Source of the DNA: Chitinophaga pinensis | GTDB lineage: Bacteria > Bacteroidota > Bacteroidia > Chitinophagales > Chitinophagaceae | Direction of reading: 5' to 3' | DNA length: 56,437 bases | NCBI GenBank assembly: GCA_945897185.1 | Contig: CAMDFC010000008.1 | Location: forward strand, 1 to 56,437 | Shown: piece after piece, positions 17,226 to 25,184 of the stretch | Layout: each line of letters starts with the position of its first letter | How positions within the stretch are numbered: the stretch's first letter is position 1 | Program-made: the position numbers and the translations under genes | The notes under the pieces: model-generated | What the model saw: only the letters and a program-made list of their open reading frames with translations | Told to the model about the DNA's origin: nothing | The model's database searches: none

Positions 17226-17799
17226 TTGCTTTGTTTTTCCATTCTTTCAAACCAAAAATGGCCAATACCAACAAAATAAAATAATACAAAGAAGTAGGTG
17301 CGAAGCCCTTCACATAATAAAGTGGCATGGAAGCAATATTGGTAATGATCCACCAAATCCAACTTTCTACTTTTTTTCTTGTCATCAACCACATCCCTGT
17401 CAAAGCCGAAGCAGAGGCGAAAGCATCTGCCCAGGGAATTGCATCTGGTGCAAAGGCGTTTTTGATGTATACAAGACAAAAATAAATGATGGTAAACAGC
17501 AAAAAGAAAAACAAGATTTGCTCCACCCATTCTTTTTTCGTAGAAAATTTAATCTGTACAATTTTCTTTTTTTCTTGGTCACGCCTCAACCAATTCCACC
17601 ATCCATAAAAACTCATAATGGTATAATACAAATTGACTGCAGCCTCACCATACAGATCTCCTTTAAAACTCAAGTAAACATATAGAATGGTTCCAACCAG
17701 ACCAGTTGGATAGACCCAAATAAGCGCTTTTTTTGAAAACCAAACCGATACAATTCCAGAAAGGATGGCTATCCATTCAAGATAGTTAATCAAAACCAT
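17209..17799 (-). CDS. pnuC: Nicotinamide riboside transporter, PnuC family
   Basis: A 196-residue protein with about seven membrane segments and the family's aromatic motif YGWWNWLRR near residues 66-74, plus WIWWIITNIASMPLYY in the second half, where Trp and Asn line the substrate path. PnuC proteins are facilitators that need phosphorylation of the cargo inside the cell; the overlapping NadR-type kinase supplies this. In Bacteroidota some relatives (PnuT) carry thiamine under a TPP riboswitch, but I see no such element in the 97 bp upstream, so nicotinamide riboside is the better guess. Confidence 0.92.
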   Translation of the reverse strand: MVLINYLEWIAILSGIVSVWFSKKALIWVYPTGLVGTILYVYLSFKGDLYGEAAVNLYYTIMSFYGWWNWLRRDQEKKKIVQIKFSTKKEWVEQILFFFLLFTIIYFCLVYIKNAFAPDAIPWADAFASASALTGMWLMTRKKVESWIWWIITNIASMPLYYVKGFAPTSLYYFILLVLAIFGLKEWKNKANAQLV

Positions 17800-17896
17800 G
17801 CTGCAAAAGTCCTAAGTAAAATCTAGATTGCCTAAAATGAGTGAAATCCTCCTCCAAGAACCGAGGTCTCAATAAGCTTTAGGTCTAAAAAAGGCG

Positions 17897-18493
17897 TTAT
17901 TCTGCTTCTGCAACTACCTCTGTTACTTCAGGAATCATACGTTTCATCATACCTTCAATACCCGATTTAAGGGTAATCATGGAAGAGGGACAACCACTGC
18001 AACTTCCCTGGAGCATAAGGGTTACAACACCATCTTCAAATTTCTTGAACTGGATTGCGCCGCCATCCATTTCAACTGCAGGCTTTACGTAGTTTTCAAG
18101 TAATTCTTTGATGCGTTTAACCACATCTCCATCTTCCGATAAAACAATATTTCCATCAGCAGCTTTTGAAGCAGGAAGCTCGTCTTCGTTTACAATAACC
18201 TTCCCATCTTCTAAATAATCCTTTAAAAACTGACGAATAGATGGTTTTACATCATCCCAATCTGTTTCTGATGTTTTGGTAAGGGTTACAAAATTACTCG
18301 CTATGAATACACTCTTTACAAATGGAAAACTAAACAATTCCAATGCCAAAGGAGATGGTTTTGCCGAATCAATATCCTGAAAATCAACGCTCTTGCCAGG
18401 ATACAACAACTTGTTTGCAACAAACTTCATCGTCTCCGGATTAGGTGTCATCTCTGTATAAATACTAACGGTAATATTGCCTGTCTTGATCAT
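17897..18493 (-). CDS. Nfu/NifU-type iron-sulfur carrier
   Basis: A 198-residue Fe-S carrier from the ATG at 18493. The N-terminal Nfu domain begins YTEMTPNPETMKFVAN, and the C-terminal NifU domain has MDGGAIQFKKF and the cluster-binding CSGCPSS, with two Cys. It delivers [4Fe-4S] clusters to apo-proteins in the cytoplasm. A longer frame opens at 18559, but the TAATTTTG -7-like box (18518-18511) lies inside that extension and the domain starts just after 18493, so the shorter form is preferred. Confidence 0.92.
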   Translation of the reverse strand: MIKTGNITVSIYTEMTPNPETMKFVANKLLYPGKSVDFQDIDSAKPSPLALELFSFPFVKSVFIASNFVTLTKTSETDWDDVKPSIRQFLKDYLEDGKVIVNEDELPASKAADGNIVLSEDGDVVKRIKELLENYVKPAVEMDGGAIQFKKFEDGVVTLMLQGSCSGCPSSMITLKSGIEGMMKRMIPEVTEVVAEAE

Positions 18494-18510
18494 AAACTGT
18501 AATTGAAATA

Positions 18511-18518
18511 CAAAATTA
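18511..18518 (-). promoter_or_regulatory. -7 box for the Nfu gene
   Basis: Read on the minus strand this is TAATTTTG, a full match to TAnnTTTG, 18 bp upstream of the chosen ATG. A clear TTG at the -33 position is missing (TAG is found). It supports the shorter Nfu start. Confidence 0.4.
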
Positions 18519-18732
18519 GCAAGAACTATCTTAAGTTCTATCTTTTTAATACCCTTCACTATGGATTTTAATCCTTAGAAACAAGATTTTCCCAATATCG
18601 GAAAACAAGGTGAAACCAGAGAAAATAGCTTTAACCGCCTTTCATTATGGTAAGTTAAAGCTATATGGTACTTAAGAATAGGTTAGAAACGACTGAGAAT
18701 CTTGGAAATAAATTATAGGAATGTTATTGCCA

Positions 18733-18770
18733 AGGTCACTTATACTAATAAAAAGAACAAAAAGTGACCT
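18733..18770. repeat. 9-bp inverted repeat
   Basis: AGGTCACTT at 18733-18741 and AAGTGACCT at 18762-18770 are perfect reverse complements separated by 20 A-rich bases. It could be a two-half-site operator or a loose hairpin. There is no T tract, so it is not a terminator. Confidence 0.5.
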
Positions 18771-18857
18771 GTGACAAAGCAAATATCAACAAAAGAGCAT
18801 TACCAAAATGAAGGTCCGGGAATTTTTTGGTCGCCTTATTGGTAACATAATTTATTA

Positions 18858-18966
18858 GTGAAAGACCATCTTATGTAACTGATTAATAATTAAAACATAT
18901 AAGTGAAATACTTAATTGTTTAAATCCACAACCAAAAATGGTGTTTTTCCCATTTTGGTCTTTCAC
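18858..18966 (+). promoter_or_regulatory. Two mutually exclusive hairpins just before a start codon
   Basis: GTGAAAGACCA (18858-18868) is the exact reverse complement of TGGTCTTTCAC (18956-18966). A second local hairpin pairs ACCAAAAATGG (18931-18941) with CCATTTTGGT (18950-18959), 10 pairs with one bulged A and an 8-base loop. Both use TGGT at 18956-18959, so they cannot form together. The shared arm ends 16 bases before the ATG at 18983. The pairings are seen; a switching function is inferred. Confidence 0.4.
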
Positions 18967-18982
18967 CTAGAGTAGATATTGC

Positions 18983-20410
18983 ATGTGCATGCGAGTCAAG
19001 GTCTTACTACTTCTATTACTACTTGTTGGAGAGTCTATTGGACAAACATCAATAGCTCCGCCTATTATTCAGCGTTTATTTAGCGAGAATAGAGGTGTAA
19101 TTATAAAATCTTACGCAACTAAGAACCTAACTGAACTGAAAGACTTATCCTATAACTTTAATTATGCGGGGCAAGAAATCACCAAGACAAGAGAAGGCGT
19201 TTTTCTTAACCCCTTAGGAACCGGAAGAATTTATAAACTAGCGCTAGCAAAAGATAGCTTGATTTGGACAAGAATTGATTCAACCCTATATACTGGCTAT
19301 AATTTTGGCTCACTGTTTTTTTCGATAGATACCATCCTTTTCTCTTTTGGCGGACAAGGATTATTCAACCACAACGGCAACTTGAGGTATTATAATGAAG
19401 AAAGCAAGGAATGGGATGCATTCAATTTGTCGCAAAGCCTAATGTGGCTGTCAAAAAATGGTTTATTTCAAAAGGTTGATACCGCCAAAAAACAGCTATT
19501 CATAGAAGCATGGCCACAGCATCAGGATCAGGCACTGAAAACAAAGGTAATCCAGGATCTGGAAAAAAGCCTCTGGAAACTAGATATTCAAACAGGAGAA
19601 TGGACCAAGATTGGTTTTATCATCAAGGAGCGTATGCATATTATGGCTGAAACACCTTTTGGTACTTTCCTAAACTTTAACCAGATAGTTGACTTAGATA
19701 AAAACAAAGTCTATACTTTAAGAAAATCAATTGTCAATAAGATTTTGACCGTATTAGGCACATCTTCTAAGCCTAAAGAGCTAGCATATTCATATTGTAT
19801 CGACTCTACTTTAATTGTTGGAAGCTTAGATGGCTTTATCGATTCAGTTATGATTAGTAGAACTGATTTAATTGATACTGGTGAGGTATTTTATACGCCT
19901 ATTGAAAAAGAGTTTCCGATAAAGGAAAGAGAAGTTTTAATTGGACTTGTATTTATGTTTGGGGCTATAAGCTTAATCTTGTTTTTTAAGAATAAAAACA
20001 ATGGAAGAAATCAACCTCCAGTATTTATAACCGGCATTAACCAATCAGAAGATATACAAGAAGAAAAAAGCGATAAAGAAAACCGAGTTGTGTTTAGATC
20101 CGGAAAGCTAATCGATCTGCTCAATGAAAGAGAAAAAACACTTTTATCATTCATCTATGAACACTCATTAGATGAAAGATTAACAACGATTGAGGAGATT
20201 AACAAAGTAATTGGAGCTGCACAAAGAAACCCCGAAGTACAAAAGAGACTTAGAAGTGATTTGATTGGGGCAATCAACGATAAACTTAAAATTATTGCTG
20301 AAAGTAAATACAACGTAATTGACAAGCAAAGATCAGAGTTTGATAAACGTAGTTTTGAATACTTTATCCGAACAGAACACATGAAATTGGTGCAAAAGGT
20401 ATTAGGTTAA
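18983..20410 (+). CDS. Single-pass membrane protein with exported N-terminal and cytosolic C-terminal domain (unknown family)
   Basis: A 475-residue protein. A signal peptide (to about residue 20, GESIGQ) is followed by about 295 exported residues rich in aromatic beta strands (for example FSFGGQGLFNHNGNLRYYNEES), which resemble kelch/propeller blades. A transmembrane helix (about 317-335, LIGLVFMFGAISLILFF) leads to a charged linker and a helical cytosolic domain of about 105 residues beginning GKLIDLLNEREKTLLSFIYEH. That last part is reminiscent of winged-helix DNA-binding regions of membrane-bound regulators but I cannot assign it. ATG at 18989 is an alternative start. Upstream DNA is unusually structured. 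Confidence 0.8.
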   Translation: MCMRVKVLLLLLLLVGESIGQTSIAPPIIQRLFSENRGVIIKSYATKNLTELKDLSYNFNYAGQEITKTREGVFLNPLGTGRIYKLALAKDSLIWTRIDSTLYTGYNFGSLFFSIDTILFSFGGQGLFNHNGNLRYYNEESKEWDAFNLSQSLMWLSKNGLFQKVDTAKKQLFIEAWPQHQDQALKTKVIQDLEKSLWKLDIQTGEWTKIGFIIKERMHIMAETPFGTFLNFNQIVDLDKNKVYTLRKSIVNKILTVLGTSSKPKELAYSYCIDSTLIVGSLDGFIDSVMISRTDLIDTGEVFYTPIEKEFPIKEREVLIGLVFMFGAISLILFFKNKNNGRNQPPVFITGINQSEDIQEEKSDKENRVVFRSGKLIDLLNEREKTLLSFIYEHSLDERLTTIEEINKVIGAAQRNPEVQKRLRSDLIGAINDKLKIIAESKYNVIDKQRSEFDKRSFEYFIRTEHMKLVQKVLG

Positions 20411-20415
20411 AAAGG

Positions 20416-21435
20416 CTAAAATAACACTTGCTCAACCTTTTGAATGATCATTGCTGGGGTTATTTGTTGCATACAAGCATGATCGCCACGCCAACACTTC
20501 TTGTTGCCAAAAACCGAGCAGGGCCTACACGATAAACTTACTTGTACTGCTTGCAAAGGGTCTTGCCCCAATCCATAAAATCCCGCATGTTGGTGTGTTG
20601 GTCCCCATACAGAAACTACAGGCACATTCACCAAACTTCCTAAATGCATATTGGCAGAATCCATCGTAACCATAACCTGCATTGTAGACATCAATTCCAA
20701 TTCATCTTTTAAGCCTAATTGATGATTGAACGGAACGGCATGCTTAAATGCATCTTCCCATTCTTTGATAAACGCCATTTCAACGGGACCACCTCCAAAA
20801 AAATAAAGGGTATATTTTTCGGAATCAAAATGTCGTATCACATCAATAAAACGATCCAAGGGATACATCTTTGGGATATGTTTGGCAAATGGCGCAAAGC
20901 CAATGTTGATTTTTGATTGTTCATCACATTTAACTGGACTAATTGTTTCTTGCAGCAATCCCTTCTTAGCAAATGCTTTAAATCCAAGCACATTGAAAAC
21001 ACCAATATACCTTTCTGTACTGTGCTTTAGTGGTCGGTAGATTTTATTTTCTTTTCTTACTAAAGCAAACTTTTCAAAACGACCTTTATCGATGACTGCT
21101 GTCGTTTTTTTGCTCATGCGAAACAACAAGCGCAATACATGTGAACGTAATACTCCATGAAGATCTGCAACAAGATCAAACTGATGTGATTTTTTTAGCT
21201 GCTGAAATAAGCGATATATGCCGATTAAACCCTTGTGCTTATTTTTTAAATCTGCGCCTACAAATACCAAACGATCGATGTTTTGAAACAAATCCGCCAT
21301 TCGCGCATCAGATAACATTATTATTTCTGTTCGGGGGTGAGCTGATAAAAATGCTTTAACGACAGGAACCGTCATCACCACATCACCAAGAGCAGAAAAC
21401 CTTATGACTAAAATACATTGCTTAGAATCGATCAT
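20416..21435 (-). CDS. Glycosyltransferase family 9 (heptosyltransferase-like)
   Basis: A 339-residue GT9 enzyme. The N-terminal domain begins LVIRFSALGDVVMTVPVVKAFL, the classical first strand and Gly-Asp of LPS heptosyltransferases, and the C-terminal nucleotide-sugar site has TMDSANMHLGSLVNVPVVSVWGPT (shortened: DSANMHL then VVSVWGPTHQ). It likely transfers a heptose or similar sugar during LPS core assembly at the inner face of the inner membrane. It overlaps the upstream DUF4254 gene by 4 bp; these two families are commonly paired in Bacteroidota. Confidence 0.92.
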   Translation of the reverse strand: MIDSKQCILVIRFSALGDVVMTVPVVKAFLSAHPRTEIIMLSDARMADLFQNIDRLVFVGADLKNKHKGLIGIYRLFQQLKKSHQFDLVADLHGVLRSHVLRLLFRMSKKTTAVIDKGRFEKFALVRKENKIYRPLKHSTERYIGVFNVLGFKAFAKKGLLQETISPVKCDEQSKINIGFAPFAKHIPKMYPLDRFIDVIRHFDSEKYTLYFFGGGPVEMAFIKEWEDAFKHAVPFNHQLGLKDELELMSTMQVMVTMDSANMHLGSLVNVPVVSVWGPTHQHAGFYGLGQDPLQAVQVSLSCRPCSVFGNKKCWRGDHACMQQITPAMIIQKVEQVLF

Positions 21436-22049
21436 GATTGTTTTTGTGCAAGATGATACAAGACCGGGTTCAATGAAGGATCATTATACATTTTCATTTG
21501 ACGATAAACCTTCATTTTTTTTCTACCTGCTTCAATATCCATTAGCAACTCATCTATCGATGTAGAAAGGTCTACTTGCTGGTCAAGCAAAACACTCAGC
21601 TTTACTTTGCATTTTTGTCGGTGTGTTTCATCGGCCTCTTGCCTAGTCACTTCTTCCTGCATATGCCACATCTTCAATTCCAAAATTGATAGCCGATCGA
21701 TTGCCCAAGCGGGACTTTCCGAATTTATTTTTGCATCTATTGCCGGTACAACTTCCTTGTACTTTTCTAAAAAATAATCATCAATCTTCTCAACAAGATC
21801 GGTACGTTCCTGATTGGATTTATCGATCCTTCTCTTCAAAGCAATTCCTTCTAATGGATTTATGTTTGGATCTCTAACAATATCTTCCAAATGCCATTGA
21901 ACAGTATCAATATGGTTCTTTAGGTACAATAAATATTCAAATGAGTTAGCCTCATAGGGATTAGCAATGGGACGATCTACATGATGATGTACATGATAAT
22001 CCCTCACACATTGTTGAAATACTGTTATACAAATCTTGCTGATATTCAT
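21432..22049 (-). CDS. DUF4254 protein
   Basis: A 205-residue, mostly helical cytosolic protein from the ATG at 22049 (the frame can open six codons earlier). Hallmarks are NSFEYLLYLKNHIDTVQWHLEDI, ALKRRIDKSNQERTDLVEKID and a C-terminal helix ending DPSLNPVLYHL. The domain has no established function, but it is nearly always beside LPS or glycosyltransferase genes; here it overlaps the GT9 gene by 4 bp. I infer a helper role in surface glycan assembly. Confidence 0.85.
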   Translation of the reverse strand: MNISKICITVFQQCVRDYHVHHHVDRPIANPYEANSFEYLLYLKNHIDTVQWHLEDIVRDPNINPLEGIALKRRIDKSNQERTDLVEKIDDYFLEKYKEVVPAIDAKINSESPAWAIDRLSILELKMWHMQEEVTRQEADETHRQKCKVKLSVLLDQQVDLSTSIDELLMDIEAGRKKMKVYRQMKMYNDPSLNPVLYHLAQKQS

Positions 22050-22074
22050 GATTGCAAAGTTACACAATCAACTT

Positions 22075-22851
22075 CTATCGTAATGCTTTCTTGAATTTTA
22101 TCAAGACGGTAATTGTGAGCGCCAATATAAATGATGAAGCAATTGCGGCTGTATATCCCACCACAGGTGCACTCTTAAGCTGGCTGCTATAGATACCAAA
22201 AAATGCCCATGCCAACACAAAACCATAGGCAGGCTCCTTTTTAACTCCCACTAGGATAATACCAAGCAACACTGCAATAATGATTAATAAAATACTCCAA
22301 GTTGTTGCTGCAAATGGCTCTCCCTGCCAACCGATTCCAACAAACAATGCAGTGAAATTGGCGATGGTAGCCACTGATATCCAACCCAGGTAAACGACAA
22401 AAGGATGGTAGATCCAAAAACGATAGAATGGACGAAGCTCAAATTTCGTTTTATTGATGGTTAGAAATAATTTAGTTAAGGTTATCAGAAAAATCAGCAT
22501 GATGAACAAGGATAATCCCAAGTACAAATAATGCCAAGCAACAATCCAACCTGCATTGAGCAGACAGGTAAGTAGGAAAAGTGGACTTGCCTTTGCAATT
22601 ACTTTTCGGGCTTGAGTAGGAAAAGAAGGCAGTGCAGCAAGTAAACTACAAATTACAAACCCCATCAAGAGTAAATAAATGACTCCCCAAATACTGAATG
22701 TGAATCCTGCCGGCACAAAATAATTTGGATAGAAAGCCGAAATCTCTCCCGTATTGTAACCGTTAATAGGAAGAATATTGGCCAATGCATTGAATGTTAA
22801 CACCAGCGCAAAGCCAACCAGGTTCAATATTCCGTAATAAATTGCCTTCAT
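22075..22851 (-). CDS. TspO/MBR-related (tryptophan-rich sensory protein-like) membrane protein
   Basis: A 258-residue protein with about seven to eight transmembrane helices. PAGFTFSIWGVIYLLLMG and NAGWIVAWHYLYLGLSL fit the TspO/MBR pattern of Pro-x-Gly, Ile-Trp and Trp-rich helices, in a longer form than the 160-residue core family. TspO proteins bind porphyrins and other hydrophobic ligands. The gene starts 1 bp after the GMC oxidoreductase stop, so it is cotranscribed. Function here is not known. Confidence 0.6.
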   Translation of the reverse strand: MKAIYYGILNLVGFALVLTFNALANILPINGYNTGEISAFYPNYFVPAGFTFSIWGVIYLLLMGFVICSLLAALPSFPTQARKVIAKASPLFLLTCLLNAGWIVAWHYLYLGLSLFIMLIFLITLTKLFLTINKTKFELRPFYRFWIYHPFVVYLGWISVATIANFTALFVGIGWQGEPFAATTWSILLIIIAVLLGIILVGVKKEPAYGFVLAWAFFGIYSSQLKSAPVVGYTAAIASSFILALTITVLIKFKKALR

Positions 22852-22852
22852 T

Positions 22853-24544
22853 TTAAATATTCCCCTTTTTCAATTCCCCCATTGCATAATCGGCTGCTCT
22901 TGCTGTAAACGCCATGTAGGTAAGTGATGGGTTTTGCGTAGAAGTGGAAGTCATGCATGAACCATCAGTTACAAATACATTTTTGCAATGATGCATTTGG
23001 TTCCATTTGTTCAACATAGAAGTTTTGGGGTCGTGTCCCATTCTTACACCGCCCATTTCATGGATATCCAATCCTGGAGGTTGTTTAGAGTCGGATGTTT
23101 CGATATCATAGAAACCTGCCTTTTCAAACATGTCAACCAATTGTTCTTGGAAGTCTATTACCATTTTATCATCATTGGTATCATAATCAACACTGATACT
23201 CAACAATGGCATTCCCCATGCATCTTTTTTCTCCTTGTCTAACGTAACATAATTACTTTCTTTTGGAATGGTCTCTCCCATCATGTGAGATCCTACATAC
23301 CATGGCCCAAGCTCTGATTTACCCAAATTGTTTTTCAAAGTCTCGCCAAATCCATCGGTGTTGGTATGAGAACCTCTTCCTGCAGAGAATCCAGCGGCAT
23401 AGCCTCTTAAGAAATCAGTCTCTTGTTTTTCTACATTTCTAAATCTTGGAATATAACCACTGGTAGGTGATCTGCCATCAGTCGTTTTATCCAGATAACC
23501 ATCGTACTTGCCACTTACACGTGAACGATAATTGTGGAAGGCCACATATTTACCCAGCGTTCCGCTATCATTACCTAAACCATTAGGGAACCTGCTTGAA
23601 ATTGAATTCAATAAAATAAGATTTGAATTTAGCGCAGCTGCATTCAAGAAAATTACTTTGGCAAAATATTCTGTTGCTTTCATTGTCTTAGCATCTATCA
23701 CACGCACACCAGTTGCTTTGCCTAGCTTCTCATCATAGATGATGGAATGTACAACTGAATCAGAAATCATGGTGAGGTTTCCAGTTTTCTCTGCCCATGG
23801 AAGCGTAACAGAATTGGAGCTGAAATAGCCGCCAAATGGGCATCCACGCTGACAAAGGTTTCTATTCTGGCACTGGGCCCTTCCTTGTTCTAAATGTATT
23901 TTTTGCGGGACTGTCAAATGTGCGCAACGTGCATAAACAACATGTCTATCACTATAATTCTTCTTAACAAAATCACTGAAATAATTTTCAACACAGCTCA
24001 TTTCCAATGGAGGTAAAAATTCACCATCAGGCAAAATCGCAAGATTGTCGCGGTTACCAGAGATGCCTGCAAATTTTTCAACGTAGCTGTACCATGGTGC
24101 AACATCTTTATACCTTATAGGCCAATCAACAGCAAAACCATCACGAGCGGGACCTTCAAAATCATATGCACTCCATCTTTGCACTTGACGTGCCCACATC
24201 AGCGATTTACCACCTGTTTGATATCCCCTGATCCAATCAAATGGTTTCTCTTGTACGTAAGGATGCTCCGCATCTTTCACAAAGAAATGCATAGCGTCTT
24301 CTCTGAATGCATAACACTTACTAATGACAGGATTAGCATCTTTTATTTCTTGCGTAAGTTCATTTCTATGTGGGAACTCCCAAGGCATTTTATTGGTAGT
24401 AGGATAATCTTTAAGGTGCTTGACTTCTTTACCTCTTTCCAAAACAAGTGTCTTGAGCCCTTTTTCTGTAAACTCTTTTGCAGCCCAGCCACCGCTGAGT
24501 CCGGATCCTATTACGATAACGTCGAATGTATTTGTAGAAGGCAT
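22853..24544 (-). CDS. GMC-family FAD oxidoreductase
   Basis: A 563-residue glucose-methanol-choline oxidoreductase. The FAD Rossmann motif GSGLSGGWAAKE lies at residues 12-23 with the Glu (LVLERG) that binds the adenosine ribose. The C-terminal half has HEMGGVRMG and TSTSTQNPSLTYMAF, the active-site His and family signature. A Cys-rich stretch (CQNRNLCQRGCPFGG) is typical of the periplasmic sugar/alcohol dehydrogenase subgroup. It has no signal peptide; export is probably via the Tat signal of the upstream subunit 3 protein. No cytochrome c subunit is adjacent. Confidence 0.92.
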   Translation of the reverse strand: MPSTNTFDVIVIGSGLSGGWAAKEFTEKGLKTLVLERGKEVKHLKDYPTTNKMPWEFPHRNELTQEIKDANPVISKCYAFREDAMHFFVKDAEHPYVQEKPFDWIRGYQTGGKSLMWARQVQRWSAYDFEGPARDGFAVDWPIRYKDVAPWYSYVEKFAGISGNRDNLAILPDGEFLPPLEMSCVENYFSDFVKKNYSDRHVVYARCAHLTVPQKIHLEQGRAQCQNRNLCQRGCPFGGYFSSNSVTLPWAEKTGNLTMISDSVVHSIIYDEKLGKATGVRVIDAKTMKATEYFAKVIFLNAAALNSNLILLNSISSRFPNGLGNDSGTLGKYVAFHNYRSRVSGKYDGYLDKTTDGRSPTSGYIPRFRNVEKQETDFLRGYAAGFSAGRGSHTNTDGFGETLKNNLGKSELGPWYVGSHMMGETIPKESNYVTLDKEKKDAWGMPLLSISVDYDTNDDKMVIDFQEQLVDMFEKAGFYDIETSDSKQPPGLDIHEMGGVRMGHDPKTSMLNKWNQMHHCKNVFVTDGSCMTSTSTQNPSLTYMAFTARAADYAMGELKKGNI

Positions 24545-24554
24545 AGTTGAAATT

Positions 24555-24630
24555 TAGGGATTAGGGGTTAGGGAGAAGGCCTGCCTGCCGGTTTACCTGC
24601 CGAAGGCATGGTAGGCAGGGAATAGGGAGT
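24555..24630. repeat. GC-rich imperfect palindrome with TTAGGG-like flanks
   Basis: The 89-bp gap between the subunit 3 and GMC genes holds CCTGCCTGCCGG and, 28 bases later, GGTAGGCAGGG, with an inner hairpin TGCCGAAGGCA. The outer stem pairs CCTGCCT with AGGCAGG. Both sides are flanked by near-repeats of attaggg/atagggag. Base composition differs sharply from the surrounding AT-rich DNA, as in REP-type interspersed elements. Confidence 0.6.
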
Positions 24631-24633
24631 AGG

Positions 24634-25164
24634 TTAGGCGGGGACGCAGCCTTGGAAACGGCCGGGTACCAACTCATACACCTGTATTTTGGTGAGGTAA
24701 AATTCAGAGCTGGTATAGGCTTGAATAGTTCTGCCTTTCACCATCCCTAAGAAATGTTTGAGTGGCGTATCCTCTTCTTTGATGGCGAGTATGGCATCCG
24801 TTATTTTTTGCTTATCATTTGCATCACAATCAACAAGCGTTTTACCTGTAGTCGATTTGCAAAGACTATTGAAGTCTTCCATACCCTTCAAGAAAGCTTG
24901 CTGCTGCTCTTTGTTAGCACAATCATCAACCATGGTTAGTACAAACAAATGCGCTGAAATGTCTTTTGCACCTGGTGTATTGGTTTTGGGAATGATGATT
25001 TCGCACAACTCAGCAAGCATGGCTTCATTTGCTGGAGAAATACTCAAGTTCTTGAGCAACATGCTCGATTTACTTCTATCACTCAAACAGGAGGGAATAA
25101 TTGCCATCCCTATAGAAATGAAAGCAAGCTGTTTTAATGTATCGCGCCTAGAGTAATTGTTCAT
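24634..25164 (-). CDS. Gluconate 2-dehydrogenase subunit 3-family protein (GMC partner)
   Basis: A 176-residue protein with a good Tat signal: SRRDTLKQLAFISIG, ending near IIPSC (possible lipobox Cys). The mature domain has ELCEIIIPKTNTPGAKDIS and ends GRFQGCVPA. It is paralogous to the 10949-11515 protein (shared IIP-T-TPGAK and GCVP motifs). In known FAD-dependent dehydrogenases this subunit folds with the GMC subunit and carries it through the Tat pore. It lies 89 bp upstream of the GMC gene and 20 bp after the propeller lipoprotein gene. Confidence 0.88.
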   Translation of the reverse strand: MNNYSRRDTLKQLAFISIGMAIIPSCLSDRSKSSMLLKNLSISPANEAMLAELCEIIIPKTNTPGAKDISAHLFVLTMVDDCANKEQQQAFLKGMEDFNSLCKSTTGKTLVDCDANDKQKITDAILAIKEEDTPLKHFLGMVKGRTIQAYTSSEFYLTKIQVYELVPGRFQGCVPA

Positions 25165-25184
25165 AATGATAAATCTAATTTATT

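Larger units (their letters stand above)
18560..18982. other. Structured 423-bp intergenic region upstream of the sensor-like gene
   Basis: No convincing gene or RNA family is seen here. The stretch separates the divergent Nfu gene and the sensor-like gene at 18983. It contains an inverted repeat at 18733-18770 and a set of competing hairpins at 18858-18966, described separately. No full TTG-N19-TAnnTTTG promoter was found, so the transcription start is unknown. Confidence 0.6.

Noticed and set aside
17089-17685. A 198-codon plus-strand open frame across pnuC and the NadR-type kinase
   Set aside because: It is antisense to two clearly real, conserved genes and its translation shows no domain or normal composition.
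17800-17896. TPP riboswitch upstream of pnuC, known for PnuT genes in this phylum
   Set aside because: I see no CTGAGA/ACCTGA-type conserved core in the 97 bp, so thiamine control is not supported.
18494-18559. Longer N-terminus of the Nfu protein
   Set aside because: It would span the -7 box at 18511-18518 and the domain starts right after the ATG at 18493.
24545-24633. Telomere-like TTAGGG repeats
   Set aside because: Only a few irregular copies exist between two operon genes; nothing suggests a chromosome end. They are treated as flanks of a REP-like element.
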